Assembly: GCA_018136815.1 (NCBI GenBank)
Contig: CM030942.1
Span: forward strand, 402,180 to 466,179
Direction of reading: 5' to 3'
DNA: 64,000 bases
Source: Isochrysis galbana
Taxonomy: Eukaryota > Haptophyta > Isochrysidales > Isochrysidaceae
A program made the position numbers and the translations under genes. The stretch's first letter is position 1, and each line of letters starts with the position of its first letter. Of the stretch, positions 31,678 through 41,047 are shown in pieces. Under the pieces are notes generated by a model. The model did no database searches and was not told where the DNA came from. It saw only the letters and a program-made list of their open reading frames with translations.

Positions 31678-31860
31678 GCGCGCGCCCCCACTCAGATAGC
31701 CCAGTCACTCACTATGGGGTTGCGGATGGCACCAGCTACAATGGGAGATTGAAGGGCTAAACAAGCTCCCTAAGGGTTCCGGTGAGATGGATCAGGGAAA
31801 AAAATTGGGGGTTATCCGGCGAAAATTTCGAAAATTACCGAATTTCGGGCCTTCGAAGGC
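31678..31860 (+). repeat. dispersed repeat: ORF tail plus 3' untranslated region (inverted partner 35530-35735)
   Basis: Starts with TAGCCCAGTCACTCACTATG and runs through AAGGGCTAAACAAGCTCCCT, GGTTCCGGTGAGATGGATCA and TTGGGGGTTATCC to CCTTCGAAGG. The reverse complement of 35530-35735 has the same blocks in order. In both copies one frame reads AQSLTMG.R.APA.MG followed by a stop, so the repeat carries the end of a coding frame. Confidence 0.8.
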
Positions 31861-32429
31861 GGGTGGACACACGCTCCATGGGGTGAGGGGACAAGGTCAC
31901 ACACCTGAGCGGGCCATCCCCTTGCTCGGTTCGGGTGCCGCAGCCTCCGCGGGCTCGAGGGGCAGCCGGCCGAGGCGGCCGCCACCTTGGTTGTAGTTCC
32001 TCACCCCACCCCCCAAAAAAAATCCCCTTGCGTAGATGGTGTACCCCCTTTGGATTGCCACAGTGCCAATAGATCCTCCTCCTCCTCTCCCTCCTCATCG
32101 TCCTCCTCCTCATCGTCCTCGTCCTCGTCCTCCACCAAATCGACGATCGTCTCTCGCCGCGCCCGCTTCCGAGTGGAGGAATGGCGACGCGAGGAGCCTG
32201 CGGCGGCATTGGCATTGGGCGCGGCGCCCGTCGATGTCTCCTCCTCCTCCTCCTCCTCCTCCTCCATGAAGATGCGGCGACGGCGGACCATCGCTCGCCC
32301 CTCGCGCCGCGCTCCGCGCGGCCCCCCAAGTTTTGTTTCTTTCCAAATGAAAGGCCCCAAATTTTGGTCAAAAATTTCGATTTCGATTGACCACCCAAAT
32401 TTGACAAAATTTTTTACAAAACTTACGTC
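31861..32429. other. no gene; TCC/CCT trinucleotide-rich region
   Basis: Poly(TCC) runs at 32074-32130 and 32240-32264 make Ser/Glu/Pro-rich frames on both strands. These are low-complexity artefacts. Confidence 0.5.
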
Positions 32430-32570
32430 AACCCCAACCTGCCCCCCACCCGTCTGGCCCGTCGTAGTGCACGCGGGCCCACCCCCCATAGGGGGGGGTA
32501 GCGGGAGAGGGGGTGAGAGTGTGGGGTTTAGGCGATGGCGAGTGAGATACCGGAGGGGTGTGAGGTGTGA
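32430..32570 (-). repeat. dispersed repeat copy (inverted partner 13000-13141)
   Basis: This is the reverse complement of 13000-13141 over ~140 bp, including GTCGTAGTGCACGCGGGCCC and TGTGGGGTTTAGGCGATGGC. It ends ~100 bp before the mL41 start codon, so part of that gene's promoter may be element-derived. Confidence 0.85.
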
Positions 32571-32666
32571 GTCAGTAGCAGCATAGCGGGCGGCTCCTTC
32601 AAGATTTTTTTACTCGTAGTCTAATTCTCTATTTGTTGTTGTCTCCCCTACGGCGCGCGTGCAGCG

Positions 32667-33474
32667 ATGCGCGGCCTGCTGCTCTCCGGCCTCTGCCGTG
32701 CGTGGTCCGCGCTGCCCTCGTGGGGTTCGACACGCGCGCCGCTGCTGTCGCTGGCACGGCTGAAGAGCGGTAGTCACACACCCAAGGGCAACTTCTCTCC
32801 CAAGCGCGGCAACAAGAACTTCTACAAGGGGAAGGGCGACAAGAAATATGGCAAGATCACCTCCAAAGGTACGTTGGAGAGCTGAGTGGGGGGAAGGGAA
32901 ACGGGGGGGGGGGGGGGGGTGGAGGACGGTGAGGAGGAGCGGGCTGAGGGGGAGAGGGGGAGGAGAAGAAAGACGGCGAAGTGGGAAGAGGGGGGGAGAT
33001 GAGGAGGCAGAGGGATTGCAGCAGAGATGTTGAGGATGACTGTGAACGGACGGGGTGGAGGCAGAGGAGGAGGAGGAGGGCGGAAAAGAGGGACCCGATA
33101 GAGCCGAATCACGAGCGCTCCCGCCCTAACCGCAGGTCTGTGGGTTCAGACGAAGCTCGCGGACTGGCACATGCCAGACCTCACCGACTTCCCAGTGCGC
33201 AGCAACCCTTTTGACCTTGCGCCTCGCACTGCTCACTGCACTTTGAACATAGTGCTGCATTTGCAGGGCCAGATTCTGGGGGCCGCATTCTGACCACGGC
33301 CATCTCCCTGTGTCGATGGCCCAATTTGACGCTTTCGTCTCACGCTTGTCCTCTCAGCTCAAGCCATACGTTGCATTTGGTGCTCGACCTGGCCCAAAAC
33401 GGATCCGTCGGAGGTTTGACCCTATTGATCCCGGGCTCGTTGAGGGGAGTGCAGGAGCTGCGCCTCAGGCTTGA
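32667..33474 (+). CDS. MRPL41: mitochondrial large-subunit ribosomal protein mL41 (three exons)
   Basis: Reconstructed as join(32667..32868, 33136..33194, 33358..33474), 125 residues. Introns are 267 bp (GTACGT...CGCAG) and 163 bp (GTGCGC...TCTCAG), and both junctions keep the frame. The N-terminal ~35 residues are a hydrophobic/basic presequence (MRGLLLSGLCRAW). Exon 1 then gives RGNKNFYKGKG..YGKITSKG, exon 2 WHMPDLTDFP and exon 3 LKPYVAFGARPGP. Together these are the conserved core of mL41: the basic NKNFYKG loop, the PDLTDF motif and a KPYV ending. The protein is a component of the mitochondrial 54S/39S subunit. Skipping either splice leaves PDLTDF without its KPYV partner, which is the evidence for the second intron. 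The ATG at 32667 is the first in frame. Confidence 0.9.
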
Positions 33475-34484
33475 CGTTTTTCGTCATCAGGGCGTGAGAT
33501 GTTTCGGACCAGTTGTCTGGATGTGACAATGTTGGAGCGCGTGTGAAGTGCTCTGGGCGCTCTTCCCCGTCTACTATACGTTATCCTTTTTCTTGTGTTG
33601 CACCACAACGACGTAGAAACGTTGGGCCTTGGTCTAGATGTTACTTTAGGATCTGGCTAGCTGCTCTACTGCTACAGCTTGTCACAAAAGTAGACTTGCA
33701 TGTTGCTAAAATCTAAGTATACTGTGAAGTCCTGTTGCCTGTTGTCGCATCCACATCCACGGGTGACGGTGACGGGTGGGTTGCGAATCGAGCCTCAAAT
33801 CCTCAAAAGATTCGCGGATTCGGGCTATTACTAGTACGTACTGCTAGCTACTAGCTACTATCTACTAGTTATGGTTATGGTTATGGGGCACCCATCGCCA
33901 TCGCACTCATACTCATGTACTCATATCTCGGTCCACTCTCAGATGCGGCCAGATACGGTGCTACGGTGCTAGATACGGGCATACGGTCCAAATCCAAATA
34001 CATACACCAAATACCGCGTTTGGCCGTGGGACGTGTGGCGCTGCGCTGGCGAGACAGGACACCCATATATATAAATATATAATAATCAATGTTATATCCT
34101 AGCCAACCCCACTAGCTAATTGGACACAACTTTTCCGTCCCGGAATCCCGCCATGCCTGACGAGCCAGGTGTCCGAGTGCTACCGGGGGGAGGGGGCACC
34201 GCCCCCTCCCCCCGATATTTGTCCTCCCCCCAGTGCACGCACCGACCCCGCGCACCCCAGCGCGTCCTCTCCTCGAGTCCACGCTGGGGGGAAAACCCCG
34301 TTCGGGTAAAAACAACGCAGGGGGGGGCGGGGGGCACTCGTGAATGGGTGAATGGGAGCCCAGAAGCGCTAATCTCTCCTCGCCGAAGCGAGTGGCCGCG
34401 GCGAGCCGCGGCCTTTCCCTCCTGGTTCGGGTGCCCCCGTCTTCTCTTACCCAAACGGGGTGAAAAGACACGTAAACGCCGGAG
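33475..34484. other. no gene recognised
   Basis: The 3' flank of mL41, followed by a TAGCTA/CTAGTA-rich AT segment (33826-33866) and GC-rich sequence. Nothing codes convincingly. Confidence 0.5.
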
Positions 34485-34680
34485 GGGAGAGCTGCCGCTC
34501 CCCCCTCCCCTCCCTCTTCCCTCTTCCTCCTCTCTTCCCTGCGGCTCTGGCCCATGGCGCGCGCCTGCGGCCCCTCTTCAGGTCCCCAGGAGGCCAGCAG
34601 GGGCCTGGGAGCACAGCTCAGGGGGCAGGTGAGGCTGGGGCATGGCCCTGGCCCCTCCTGCCTCTCCCTCGCTCAACGAC
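34485..34680 (+). repeat. dispersed leader-like repeat (partner 20750-20960)
   Basis: A CT-rich run followed by the ATGGCGCG..CTGCGGC, GAGGCCAGC, GGGGGCAG and CCTGCCTCTCCCTCGCT blocks in the same order as at 20.8 kb. It overlaps the first codons of the 34642 frame, so it may be the 5' leader of that element ORF. Confidence 0.5.
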
Positions 34681-35457
34681 AACTCTCACTCGTGCATCCT
34701 CGATGCCGCACTGGTCGCAGCCCTCGCGCTCAAGGCCAACCTCGCCAACCGCCTCATCGAAGAGATCTCGCCGAAGCTGTGGTCGGAGTTCGTCAAAATC
34801 ATGCGAGACACCTTCCGCAACTACGCCGCCGCGATCACACAGGATAAGCCATTCAACGACCTCTCCGCACTGGCGGACACCTTCCTGCACAAGGCGTGGG
34901 AAGATGCACAAGGGAAACCGGAGATGTTCGAGTTCGACATCGTCATCGAAGAGGACGCGACCGAGCCAAACCCCAAAGACGCAAAGCTCCTCTTAACCAT
35001 CAACAACCCCACCGCGTTCACACCGGAAAAGAACTTCAAGCTCAAGCGCTTCTTTCGGAGTCTGTCGGAGATCACCCGCGAACCTCCCACGTCCGTACGA
35101 TTCGTCGAACCCAAGCCCAAGCCCAACCCGGAACCGCAGCACGAGGAAGCGCCCTCTCCCAAACCACGACCGACCGCACCCGCCGCCACCGACCGCGCCG
35201 TGAAGTTCACGAACACCATCGAAGCCAAGGAATGGTGCAGCCCCTGCATGCTACGCAGACGCAGAGGCCCATGGTGGCAACTTGTTCGGTGCCAGTGCTC
35301 GCCACCCCGCGCGCTCGCGCGGGTGTGGTTTGGATGGGCTGGATGGGCTTTGAGAGGGATTTCTGACGAGCCGCCTCGGGCGGCATGGGGCGTCCCAGGT
35401 GGGGCGCGGTGGCGAGGGTCGCCTGGGGCTCGGGAGCGGTCGCGGCACGCTCCATAG
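34642..35457 (+). CDS. hypothetical 271-residue protein, probably mobile-element derived
   Basis: Residues ~12-135 look like a folded, mainly helical domain (ALVAALALKANLANRLIEEI, LWSEFVKIMRDTFRNYAAAI, EMFEFDIVIEEDA). A Pro/Lys-rich linker follows (PKPKPNPEPQHEEAPSPKP), then NTIEAKEWCSPCM. The frame then enters the antisense of the LINE-like head at 35230-35480, so the natural C-terminus has been replaced. I do not recognise the family. The shared 5' leader with 20.8 kb and the abrupt junction argue for an element gene, perhaps a Gag/ORF1-type protein, rather than a cellular one. Confidence 0.45.
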   Translation: MALAPPASPSLNDNSHSCILDAALVAALALKANLANRLIEEISPKLWSEFVKIMRDTFRNYAAAITQDKPFNDLSALADTFLHKAWEDAQGKPEMFEFDIVIEEDATEPNPKDAKLLLTINNPTAFTPEKNFKLKRFFRSLSEITREPPTSVRFVEPKPKPNPEPQHEEAPSPKPRPTAPAATDRAVKFTNTIEAKEWCSPCMLRRRRGPWWQLVRCQCSPPRALARVWFGWAGWALRGISDEPPRAAWGVPGGARWRGSPGARERSRHAP

Positions 35458-35480
35458 GTCAAACTATAACAATAGTTTTT
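35230..35480 (-). mobile_element. LINE-family 5' head fragment
   Basis: On the minus strand AACTATTGTTATAGTTT is followed by an ATG at 35455 and MERAATAPEPQATLATAP, a diverged version of the heads at 7490 and 61352. Homology fades after ~60 codons, and no downstream element sequence follows. Confidence 0.55.
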
Positions 35481-35529
35481 GGGGGCCTCACTAAAAAAAA
35501 ACCTGAGGGGGCCCGACTGTATTTCGCGC

Positions 35530-35735
35530 ACCGTCTTCGAAGTTCGAAGGCCTGAAATTCCAAATTCGGTATTTTTCGAAAATTTCGCCAGAGACCAGAG
35601 AACCCCCAATTTTCAAATTTTTTTGCTGATCCATCCTACCGGAACCTATAGGGAGCTTATTTAGCCCTTCATTTACCCATTGCAGCTGGTGCCCTCCGCA
35701 CCCCCATAGTGAGTGACTGGGCTACTTCGTGGTCT
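35530..35735 (-). repeat. dispersed repeat copy (inverted partner 31678-31860)
   Basis: The reverse complement carries the same AQSLTMG coding tail, stop codon and ~150-bp 3' untranslated-like sequence ending CCTTCGAA, with extra small insertions. It forms the end of the minus-strand frame 35669-35896. Confidence 0.8.
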
Positions 35736-35896
35736 TCTGTCTTCGTCTGGCAGCCGGCCGCCTCCTCGATGCGTGGACCAGAGCAGCGAGTTGCCCTCGA
35801 GCTTTGGCTTCGGGATGGGACGCCTTCCCCAATCGATTGCCAATCGATGTCCTCGTGGTCGTTCTCAAACAGCTCGTCGATGGTGACCGGCGCCAT
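35669..35896 (-). CDS. short 75-residue frame ending in the repeat-borne AQSLTMG tail
   Basis: Begins MAPVTIDELFENDHEDIDWQ and ends EVAQSLTMGVRRAPAAMGK. The acidic start (DELFENDHEDID) and Arg/Ser-rich middle are unrecognised. Because its last ~20 codons are conserved with 31678-31735, it was probably part of a coding element. Whether it is expressed is unknown. A GGA-rich tract lies upstream (35920-35975). Confidence 0.35.
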   Translation of the reverse strand: MAPVTIDELFENDHEDIDWQSIGEGVPSRSQSSRATRCSGPRIEEAAGCQTKTEDHEVAQSLTMGVRRAPAAMGK

Positions 35897-36040
35897 GGTG
35901 AGGGAGCGAAGGCAAGGAGGGAGAGGGGCGGAGGGCGGAGGGGGGAGGGGGGAGGGGGGAGGGGGGGCGGAGCGGCGGCAGGGCGTCAGTCGTTGGCTTT
36001 GGCTTTCGCGCCAATACTAATACTATGTACAATATATATA

Positions 36041-37857
36041 CTACCTCCGTTCCAAAACTCAAGATTTTTTTAGTTTTACATTTATACCTCCCCCAAACTC
36101 CGAATAAATAAAACGCACTTTTAACAGGGAAGTTGCGGGTACATGCTGGCTTAATGGGGTAAGGGATAGGGGGCGCTCCGAACTCGAAAAACTATTGAAA
36201 CTGGCCATTTTCAAATGTGGGTGAGTGTGCAATTGGGCTTGCGAGAGCGATTGGCGCGAAAGCTCGTGCCTCGTGCCTCGCGGCCCATGGCGCGGCTGAA
36301 GGTGGCGGAGCCGCCGCAGCACGGCGCTCGCACTGGCGGCGAGTACGAGTGGCAAGGCAGGGGGCGCAAGAAGAGGAGCTCACCCACCGACGACCCTTCC
36401 CCTCCCAGCACGCCTGAAGCGGCTGGGAGCGACGATGAGCACCGTCGCCCAACCAAGCGCCGATGCAGCTTGACGCCAAACCGCCAGGCGGCCATTGCGG
36501 TGGCGTACGAGCGGCTACCTGGGCGGAAGAATAGCGCAGAATGGCGTGGAGCCCTCTCTGAGCTTTGCTCAAAGTATGGTGTGGGCGCCCGATACCCCGC
36601 GAAGGTTGCGGCGCGTCTCGCGGAGGAGGGCAAGCTGCCGAGCTCGCGCAAGGGCACAGGCGGCAGGCCCATGCGCATTGGCGAAGAGGAGGCAGAGGAG
36701 CTAGAGAACACCCTTCGCGAGAACGCCTACGACATGACATTCGCCGAGATTGAGGAGGCTCTGGGGCTGCCTCGAGCCACAGTGTGTCGACACATGAAGA
36801 GGAACAAGTGGCGCATCGTGGGTAAGTCGACACGACCCGCTCTGAGCGACGCGATGCGAGAGGCTCGGTATGAGTGGGCTCAGAACAACGTAGGGAACCC
36901 TTGGGTGGAGCACGTAGACTTGGACGAGAAGTGGTTTTATGTCTATACGCACACAGGCAAGCTGAAGTTGCCCCCCGGCGCCGAGAAGCCCAAGCAACGG
37001 TTGTGCTCGAAACGCTTCATCGGTAAGGTGATGCTGTTGTGCGCCATTGCCCGGCCTGACGCCCGCCACAACTTTGACGGCCTTGTCGGTGCCTGGAGAG
37101 TTTGCGAGCAAGTACCCGCGAGGCGTGGTGACAGGCGCACAGGTTTGAAGAAGGGCGAGATGCGCACGATCGACGTGGCCATGGACGCCAATAAGTTCGA
37201 GTCCATGATGCGCAACCTAGTGATCCCCGCCATTCGGGACAAGCTAAAGAACGCCAAGACCATCACCGTCCAAATGGATAACGCCACACCCCACAAGAGC
37301 AAGAGCAAGGACAAGAATGACACCATGGAGAAGCGGCTCCAAGACGTGCTCAAGGCTCCGCGGCTCCGCGGCAAGCAACACGGTCCCGACATTGTTTTCC
37401 TTCGGCAAGTGCCCAACTCCCCGGACACCAACGCTTGCGACCTAGACCTGGGATTCTTCAAGTCGATCGACTCGCGTCTCCCGAAGCGTCGCGACTTCAA
37501 TTTGGACCGCTTTACTCAACAGTGCCTCGAATCTTTTCGTGCTTACCCTCCAGAGAAGTTGAATGCTTTGTTTGATACCAAGTCTCGTGTGTTGTTGTCC
37601 ATTGTGGAGGCAGAGGGTGGGAATGATTACGCCCTCCCGCATCGTCGTGACGTTGTTTCTGACAGTGAATAGAGGCCATTTTTTTGACACGTCGTAAGTA
37701 GCTTTAAATTTTTGTTAACATCCTCAACTAAGGTACCTCATTAAGCCAGCATGTACCCTGTCCATAGCCTAGCCTTCTGTGGCGTGCCTATCCTTCTCCA
37801 GGCGCCGCCCTTGCTTCCCAAAGCCTCTCTGACATCTCAGTTTTGGAACGGAGGTAG
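36041..37857 (+). mobile_element. complete mariner-type DNA transposon
   Basis: Perfect 19-bp terminal inverted repeats (CTACCTCCGTTCCAAAACT at 36041-36059, reverse complement at 37839-37857) are flanked on each side by TA, the Tc1/mariner target duplication (36039-36040 and 37858-37859). The TIR begins like plant mariner and Stowaway ends (CTCCCTCCGT). A single intact transposase gene lies inside, about 155 bp from the left TIR and 165 bp from the right. AT repeats border both ends. Confidence 0.95.
36215..37672 (+). CDS. mariner-family transposase (intact)
   Basis: A single frame of 485 residues (an alternative start is the Met at 36287, MARLKVAEPP). The N-terminal part has two helix-turn-helix-like segments (WRGALSELCSKYGVGARYP, FAEIEEALGLPRATVCRHM) for TIR binding. 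Catalytic carboxylates follow: Asp in LDEKWFY (~237), Asp in VQMDNATPH (355) and Asp in NACDLDLGFF (409), with the NSPDTN box before it. This matches the plant-type mariner layout (DEKW, DNA.PH, NSPD.N.LDLGFF), except that 53 residues separate the second and third Asp instead of 39. It cuts and pastes the element at TA sites. With matching TIRs and no stops or frameshifts, it may be active. Confidence 0.9.
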   Translation: MWVSVQLGLRERLARKLVPRASRPMARLKVAEPPQHGARTGGEYEWQGRGRKKRSSPTDDPSPPSTPEAAGSDDEHRRPTKRRCSLTPNRQAAIAVAYERLPGRKNSAEWRGALSELCSKYGVGARYPAKVAARLAEEGKLPSSRKGTGGRPMRIGEEEAEELENTLRENAYDMTFAEIEEALGLPRATVCRHMKRNKWRIVGKSTRPALSDAMREARYEWAQNNVGNPWVEHVDLDEKWFYVYTHTGKLKLPPGAEKPKQRLCSKRFIGKVMLLCAIARPDARHNFDGLVGAWRVCEQVPARRGDRRTGLKKGEMRTIDVAMDANKFESMMRNLVIPAIRDKLKNAKTITVQMDNATPHKSKSKDKNDTMEKRLQDVLKAPRLRGKQHGPDIVFLRQVPNSPDTNACDLDLGFFKSIDSRLPKRRDFNLDRFTQQCLESFRAYPPEKLNALFDTKSRVLLSIVEAEGGNDYALPHRRDVVSDSE

Positions 37858-38090
37858 TATATATATATATATTAAGTATTAAGTACACATCCTAAGTTTT
37901 GTCATATGATACTTAGTATCAGGTCCCTGACTACTGAGACTGAGATATCATATGTGATATGATATATGATAGAACATCCGGGGAAATAACTCCACAGGGA
38001 TCGATATCCCTGGCCATAGAGTAGTTTAATTGTAGAGAAGCTTCCCCGTGCTCAGCGGCCGGTGGGGGCGAGGCTCTGGACTGTCCGGCG
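37858..38090. other. AT-rich palindromic flank
   Basis: TATATATATATTAAG followed by repeated GATATCATATG-type words (37917-37972), where the transposon landed in AT-rich DNA. No gene is present before 38091. Confidence 0.5.
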
Positions 38091-38585
38091 ATGGCGGCCG
38101 TGTGCCTCGTGCTCTACCTCAGCTGGTCTCCTCCACTGTGGCGGGGGGCGAGCGGCGGAGCGCGGTGCGGCCAGACGATTTGTGCGGTTAGCACGCCCTC
38201 CAACCGCTTCGGCGGGCCGCCCCTTCGCCCGGAGAGCGAGGAAGAGGGCGAGCGGCCGGTGGCGCTGCAGGGAGGCTGGGAGGTGCGAACCTCTCGCTCT
38301 GGCTTGGAGGAGACGTGGTTCGAGCTTCTCGAGGACGGGACGATGCAGACGAGCAAGTCAGGCATCGACCGCGGCCGCATCTGGCGCGCAGAGCCGAAGG
38401 GCAACGGGTGGAGGCTCATCGTGACAGTAGAGGACAAGCTTAAGGCACCGCTGACATTCGACGGCAGCGTGCGCGAGGATGAGTACCTCGGCCTCTCCTA
38501 CACTGGGTACGTGATGGCACCGAGCAAGAAAACGGGCATGCCGAAGCAGGTGGGCGAGTTCCGCGCGTGGCCAGCCTCTAGGTGA
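38091..38585 (+). CDS. small secreted or plastid-targeted protein of unknown function
   Basis: 164 residues. The N-terminus MAAVCLVLYLSWSPPLWRG is a plausible signal peptide. It is followed by a basic, Gly/Ser/Pro-rich stretch (residues ~20-45) that could act as a plastid transit region. The mature part begins near LQGGWEVRTSRSG and is a compact beta-rich domain (ETWFELLEDGTMQTSKSG, WRLIVTVED, DEYLGLSYTGYVM) ending FRAWPASR. The repeated W-x-L/V strands recall small barrel proteins, but I cannot assign a family. Codon use and the single clean frame support a real gene. An imperfect 31-bp direct repeat (GATGTGCGCTGCCACATGCGC, at ~38627 and ~38658) follows its stop. Confidence 0.6.
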   Translation: MAAVCLVLYLSWSPPLWRGASGGARCGQTICAVSTPSNRFGGPPLRPESEEEGERPVALQGGWEVRTSRSGLEETWFELLEDGTMQTSKSGIDRGRIWRAEPKGNGWRLIVTVEDKLKAPLTFDGSVREDEYLGLSYTGYVMAPSKKTGMPKQVGEFRAWPASR

Positions 38586-38800
38586 AGGGCGGCGGGGTTC
38601 CCTGGAATCACTCCACGTGAAGCTCTTGATGTGCGCTGCCACATGCGCGCCTCTTCTTGATGTGCGCTGCCACATGCGCGGCTCGCCGGGACCGTGCTTC
38701 GACGACACGCCAGGCTACGGCAACCGCAGTGAAGGGCGATCTAGAACGAGGGCTAGCACCGTGATGTTGATTGGCTTCTTCGTGCTGCGGAGGCAGGGCA

Positions 38801-38900
38801 NNNNNNNNNNNNNNNNNNNNNNNNNNNNNNNNNNNNNNNNNNNNNNNNNNNNNNNNNNNNNNNNNNNNNNNNNNNNNNNNNNNNNNNNNNNNNNNNNNNN
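38801..38900. other. assembly gap (100 N)
   Basis: A block of exactly 100 N is the convention for a gap of unknown size. It cuts the integrase domain of the Ty3/gypsy element, whose 3' part and 3' LTR are lost here. The left and right flanks may not be truly adjacent. Confidence 0.95.
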
Positions 38901-41047
38901 CAGTAGACCACATCAAAGGGGTAGGTACCCACGGAGAGACCGGAGGGCGACGCTAGAGCCCTAGGTAGCGGCTTGGCGAGGGTGCACTCGTGGCATTCCC
39001 GGACGTAGGATGCAACGTCGGAAGACATGCCCGGCCAGTATACCCGAGTACGAAGAAGACCGGACATACGAGAAACTCCAAGGTGACCGGAGCGATCGTG
39101 GTAGGCAAAGAGGTAGCGAGACCGCAACAAGGGCGGAACATAGAGCACTAGCGAGTCCGGGTCGGTGGAGTCAGGAACGGTGCGATAGTAGACGAGCCCA
39201 TCGTGAACGACGAAACGGCGAAACATCTTGGATTGCTGAGCGGGAGCGGGAGCGACAGAACTGGAACACGAATCATCTTCGACAATGGGGCCTGAGGCGG
39301 CGGCTGGCGGAGGCGACCCTAGGCCTGATGGCTCGTGATTGACCGTCTCTCCTGAGCCTAGGAGTGGCTCTACGAACGGATCTTCCGCCAGGGCCGCTCT
39401 CATCTCTTCGGAAGTCGGCGTACCCGGGGCCAAATAACTGGACTGGATGGCGGGCCCGGAATCGGAGGCTCGACGACGAGATCGGTCCAAAGCTTGAAGC
39501 CCTCGCGCCGTAACTACGGAGCGCGTGATGGCAGCCACCGGATGAGACCGTTCACGCTCGGCTAGAGACTCTGAGCTAGGCTCACGTACCGCTAGCGGCG
39601 CTGGGCCGGCGAGTGGTTCATCTTCGTGTTCCGGCTCCAGGGATGCTAGCCGGGACAGCCCGTCAGCATCCTGATGAACAGCTCCTGGTTTATGTTCGAC
39701 ATCGAACCGGTACTCAGCCAACTTGAGAGCCCACCGAGTCAGCCGAGAGGCTGGCCCACCGGCTACTTGATCCTTCATGGTATGCAGCCATCGCAGCGCA
39801 GAGTGGTCAACGACTAACTTGAACCGACGCCCCCAAAGGTAGGGTCGCCAATTTCGGATTGATTCCAGGGCAGCCAAGAGCTCAATCTCGGTCACCGTCC
39901 AATGGCGTTCGGCCGAGGTGAGACTGCGAGCGTAATACCCAACGACTCGTTCACGGTTATCGTCTCCTAGCTGCGAGAGGATGCCGGCGATACCCAACTT
40001 GCTAGCCCCATCGGTCTTGACGATGAAGGGCCGATCATCCCTGGGTGGAGTCAAGACGGGCTCCGAAGTGATCGCTGTCTTGAGCTCTTGGATAGCTCGG
40101 CGACACTCCTCGGACTGGGACTCCTTTGCCACGTCGCAGCCCTTCCGCGTGAGGGCAGTGAGAGGAGCAGCCTTAGCGGCGAATTGGCGAATGAATCGAC
40201 GATAGTAGGAGCAAAGGCCGAGGAAAGATCGAATCGCTTCCAAGGAGTTGATGGATGACGGGTCGATGTCGGCGACAGCTGCGACCTTCTTCGGGTCCAT
40301 CTTGAGACCTTCCCTCGAGACAACGTGACCGAGGTACTCCGTAGAGGTGGCAAAGAAGACACACTTGGACATCTTGCAGGTCAGACCGGCCCACTCTAGC
40401 CGTTCGAGAACGAGAACAACGTTTTCGTACGCGGCAGCGGCCACGTCGGACCTATCCATAGAACCTAGAGCAGAAGATGATACCGAGTCGACAGCCCTCG
40501 AGGGCTTCACAACTGTTCGTTTACGAAACGAAGAGACCGAAGACGCGTCGAATCTACCTAGCCCACCCCCTTGGGCAGGGCCGTCGGGGGGTGAATCCAG
40601 GGATGAAGATGCGTCGAAAGACCTAGGAGAGTTAGAAGGAACCGATGACAGCATAGTATCCGTAGAAACAGACTCCAAGAGGGGCAGCGTGCGAGAATCA
40701 GCCCCTAACATCCTAATAGCGTGCGAAGTAATAGAAGAACTTGTAGACGTACACGAATTTCGGAGAGTCGGGTCGCGACGATCTCCGGGGCAAACCTGTT
40801 TCCAGGAGCCCGGGTCAAGTGTCGACTCCGGCTTCCGAGATAGCCGTTCGGCGGGGGCTTCAGCCGGCGAGGCGGCTCCCACCGTCGAGGACTGAATAGA
40901 GCTAGAGACAGGGGGAGAATCGCCGCGTTGACAGCTCTTCTCCCCAAGCGGCGTAGGGATCGGATCGGGATGGTGGTGGTGGCGTTCGGGCCCACCGCCC
41001 GCGATGTTCTCCGCCAGGGTTTGAAGGACGGGGACCCCGCCGGACCC
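38901..41047 (-). pseudogene. Ty3/gypsy pol remnant: partial RT, RNase H, integrase zinc finger
   Basis: This frame continues in phase from gag after the TAG at 41050-41048. The first ~200 codons are Ser/Pro-rich and unrecognised. The chain then enters RT just after the active site (VLERLEWAGLTCKMSKCVFF, STEYLGHVVSREGL, FLGLCSYYRRFIRQFA). RNase H follows (PFIVKTDGASKLGIAGILSQ, HWTVTEIELLAALESIRNWR, VVDHSALRWL, HKPGAVHQDADGLSRL). The integrase HHCC finger (YHDRSGHLG, then RECHECTLAKP) comes last, and the sequence ends at the gap shortly after YPFDVVY. The LPQG and YxDD blocks and the protease DTG motif are missing, so the copy cannot reverse transcribe on its own. Confidence 0.85.

Noticed and set aside
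38753-38964. Open frames crossing the N blocks at 38801-38900 and 52327-52426
   Set aside because: Frame across a gap of unknown length is meaningless; features are cut at the gap edges.
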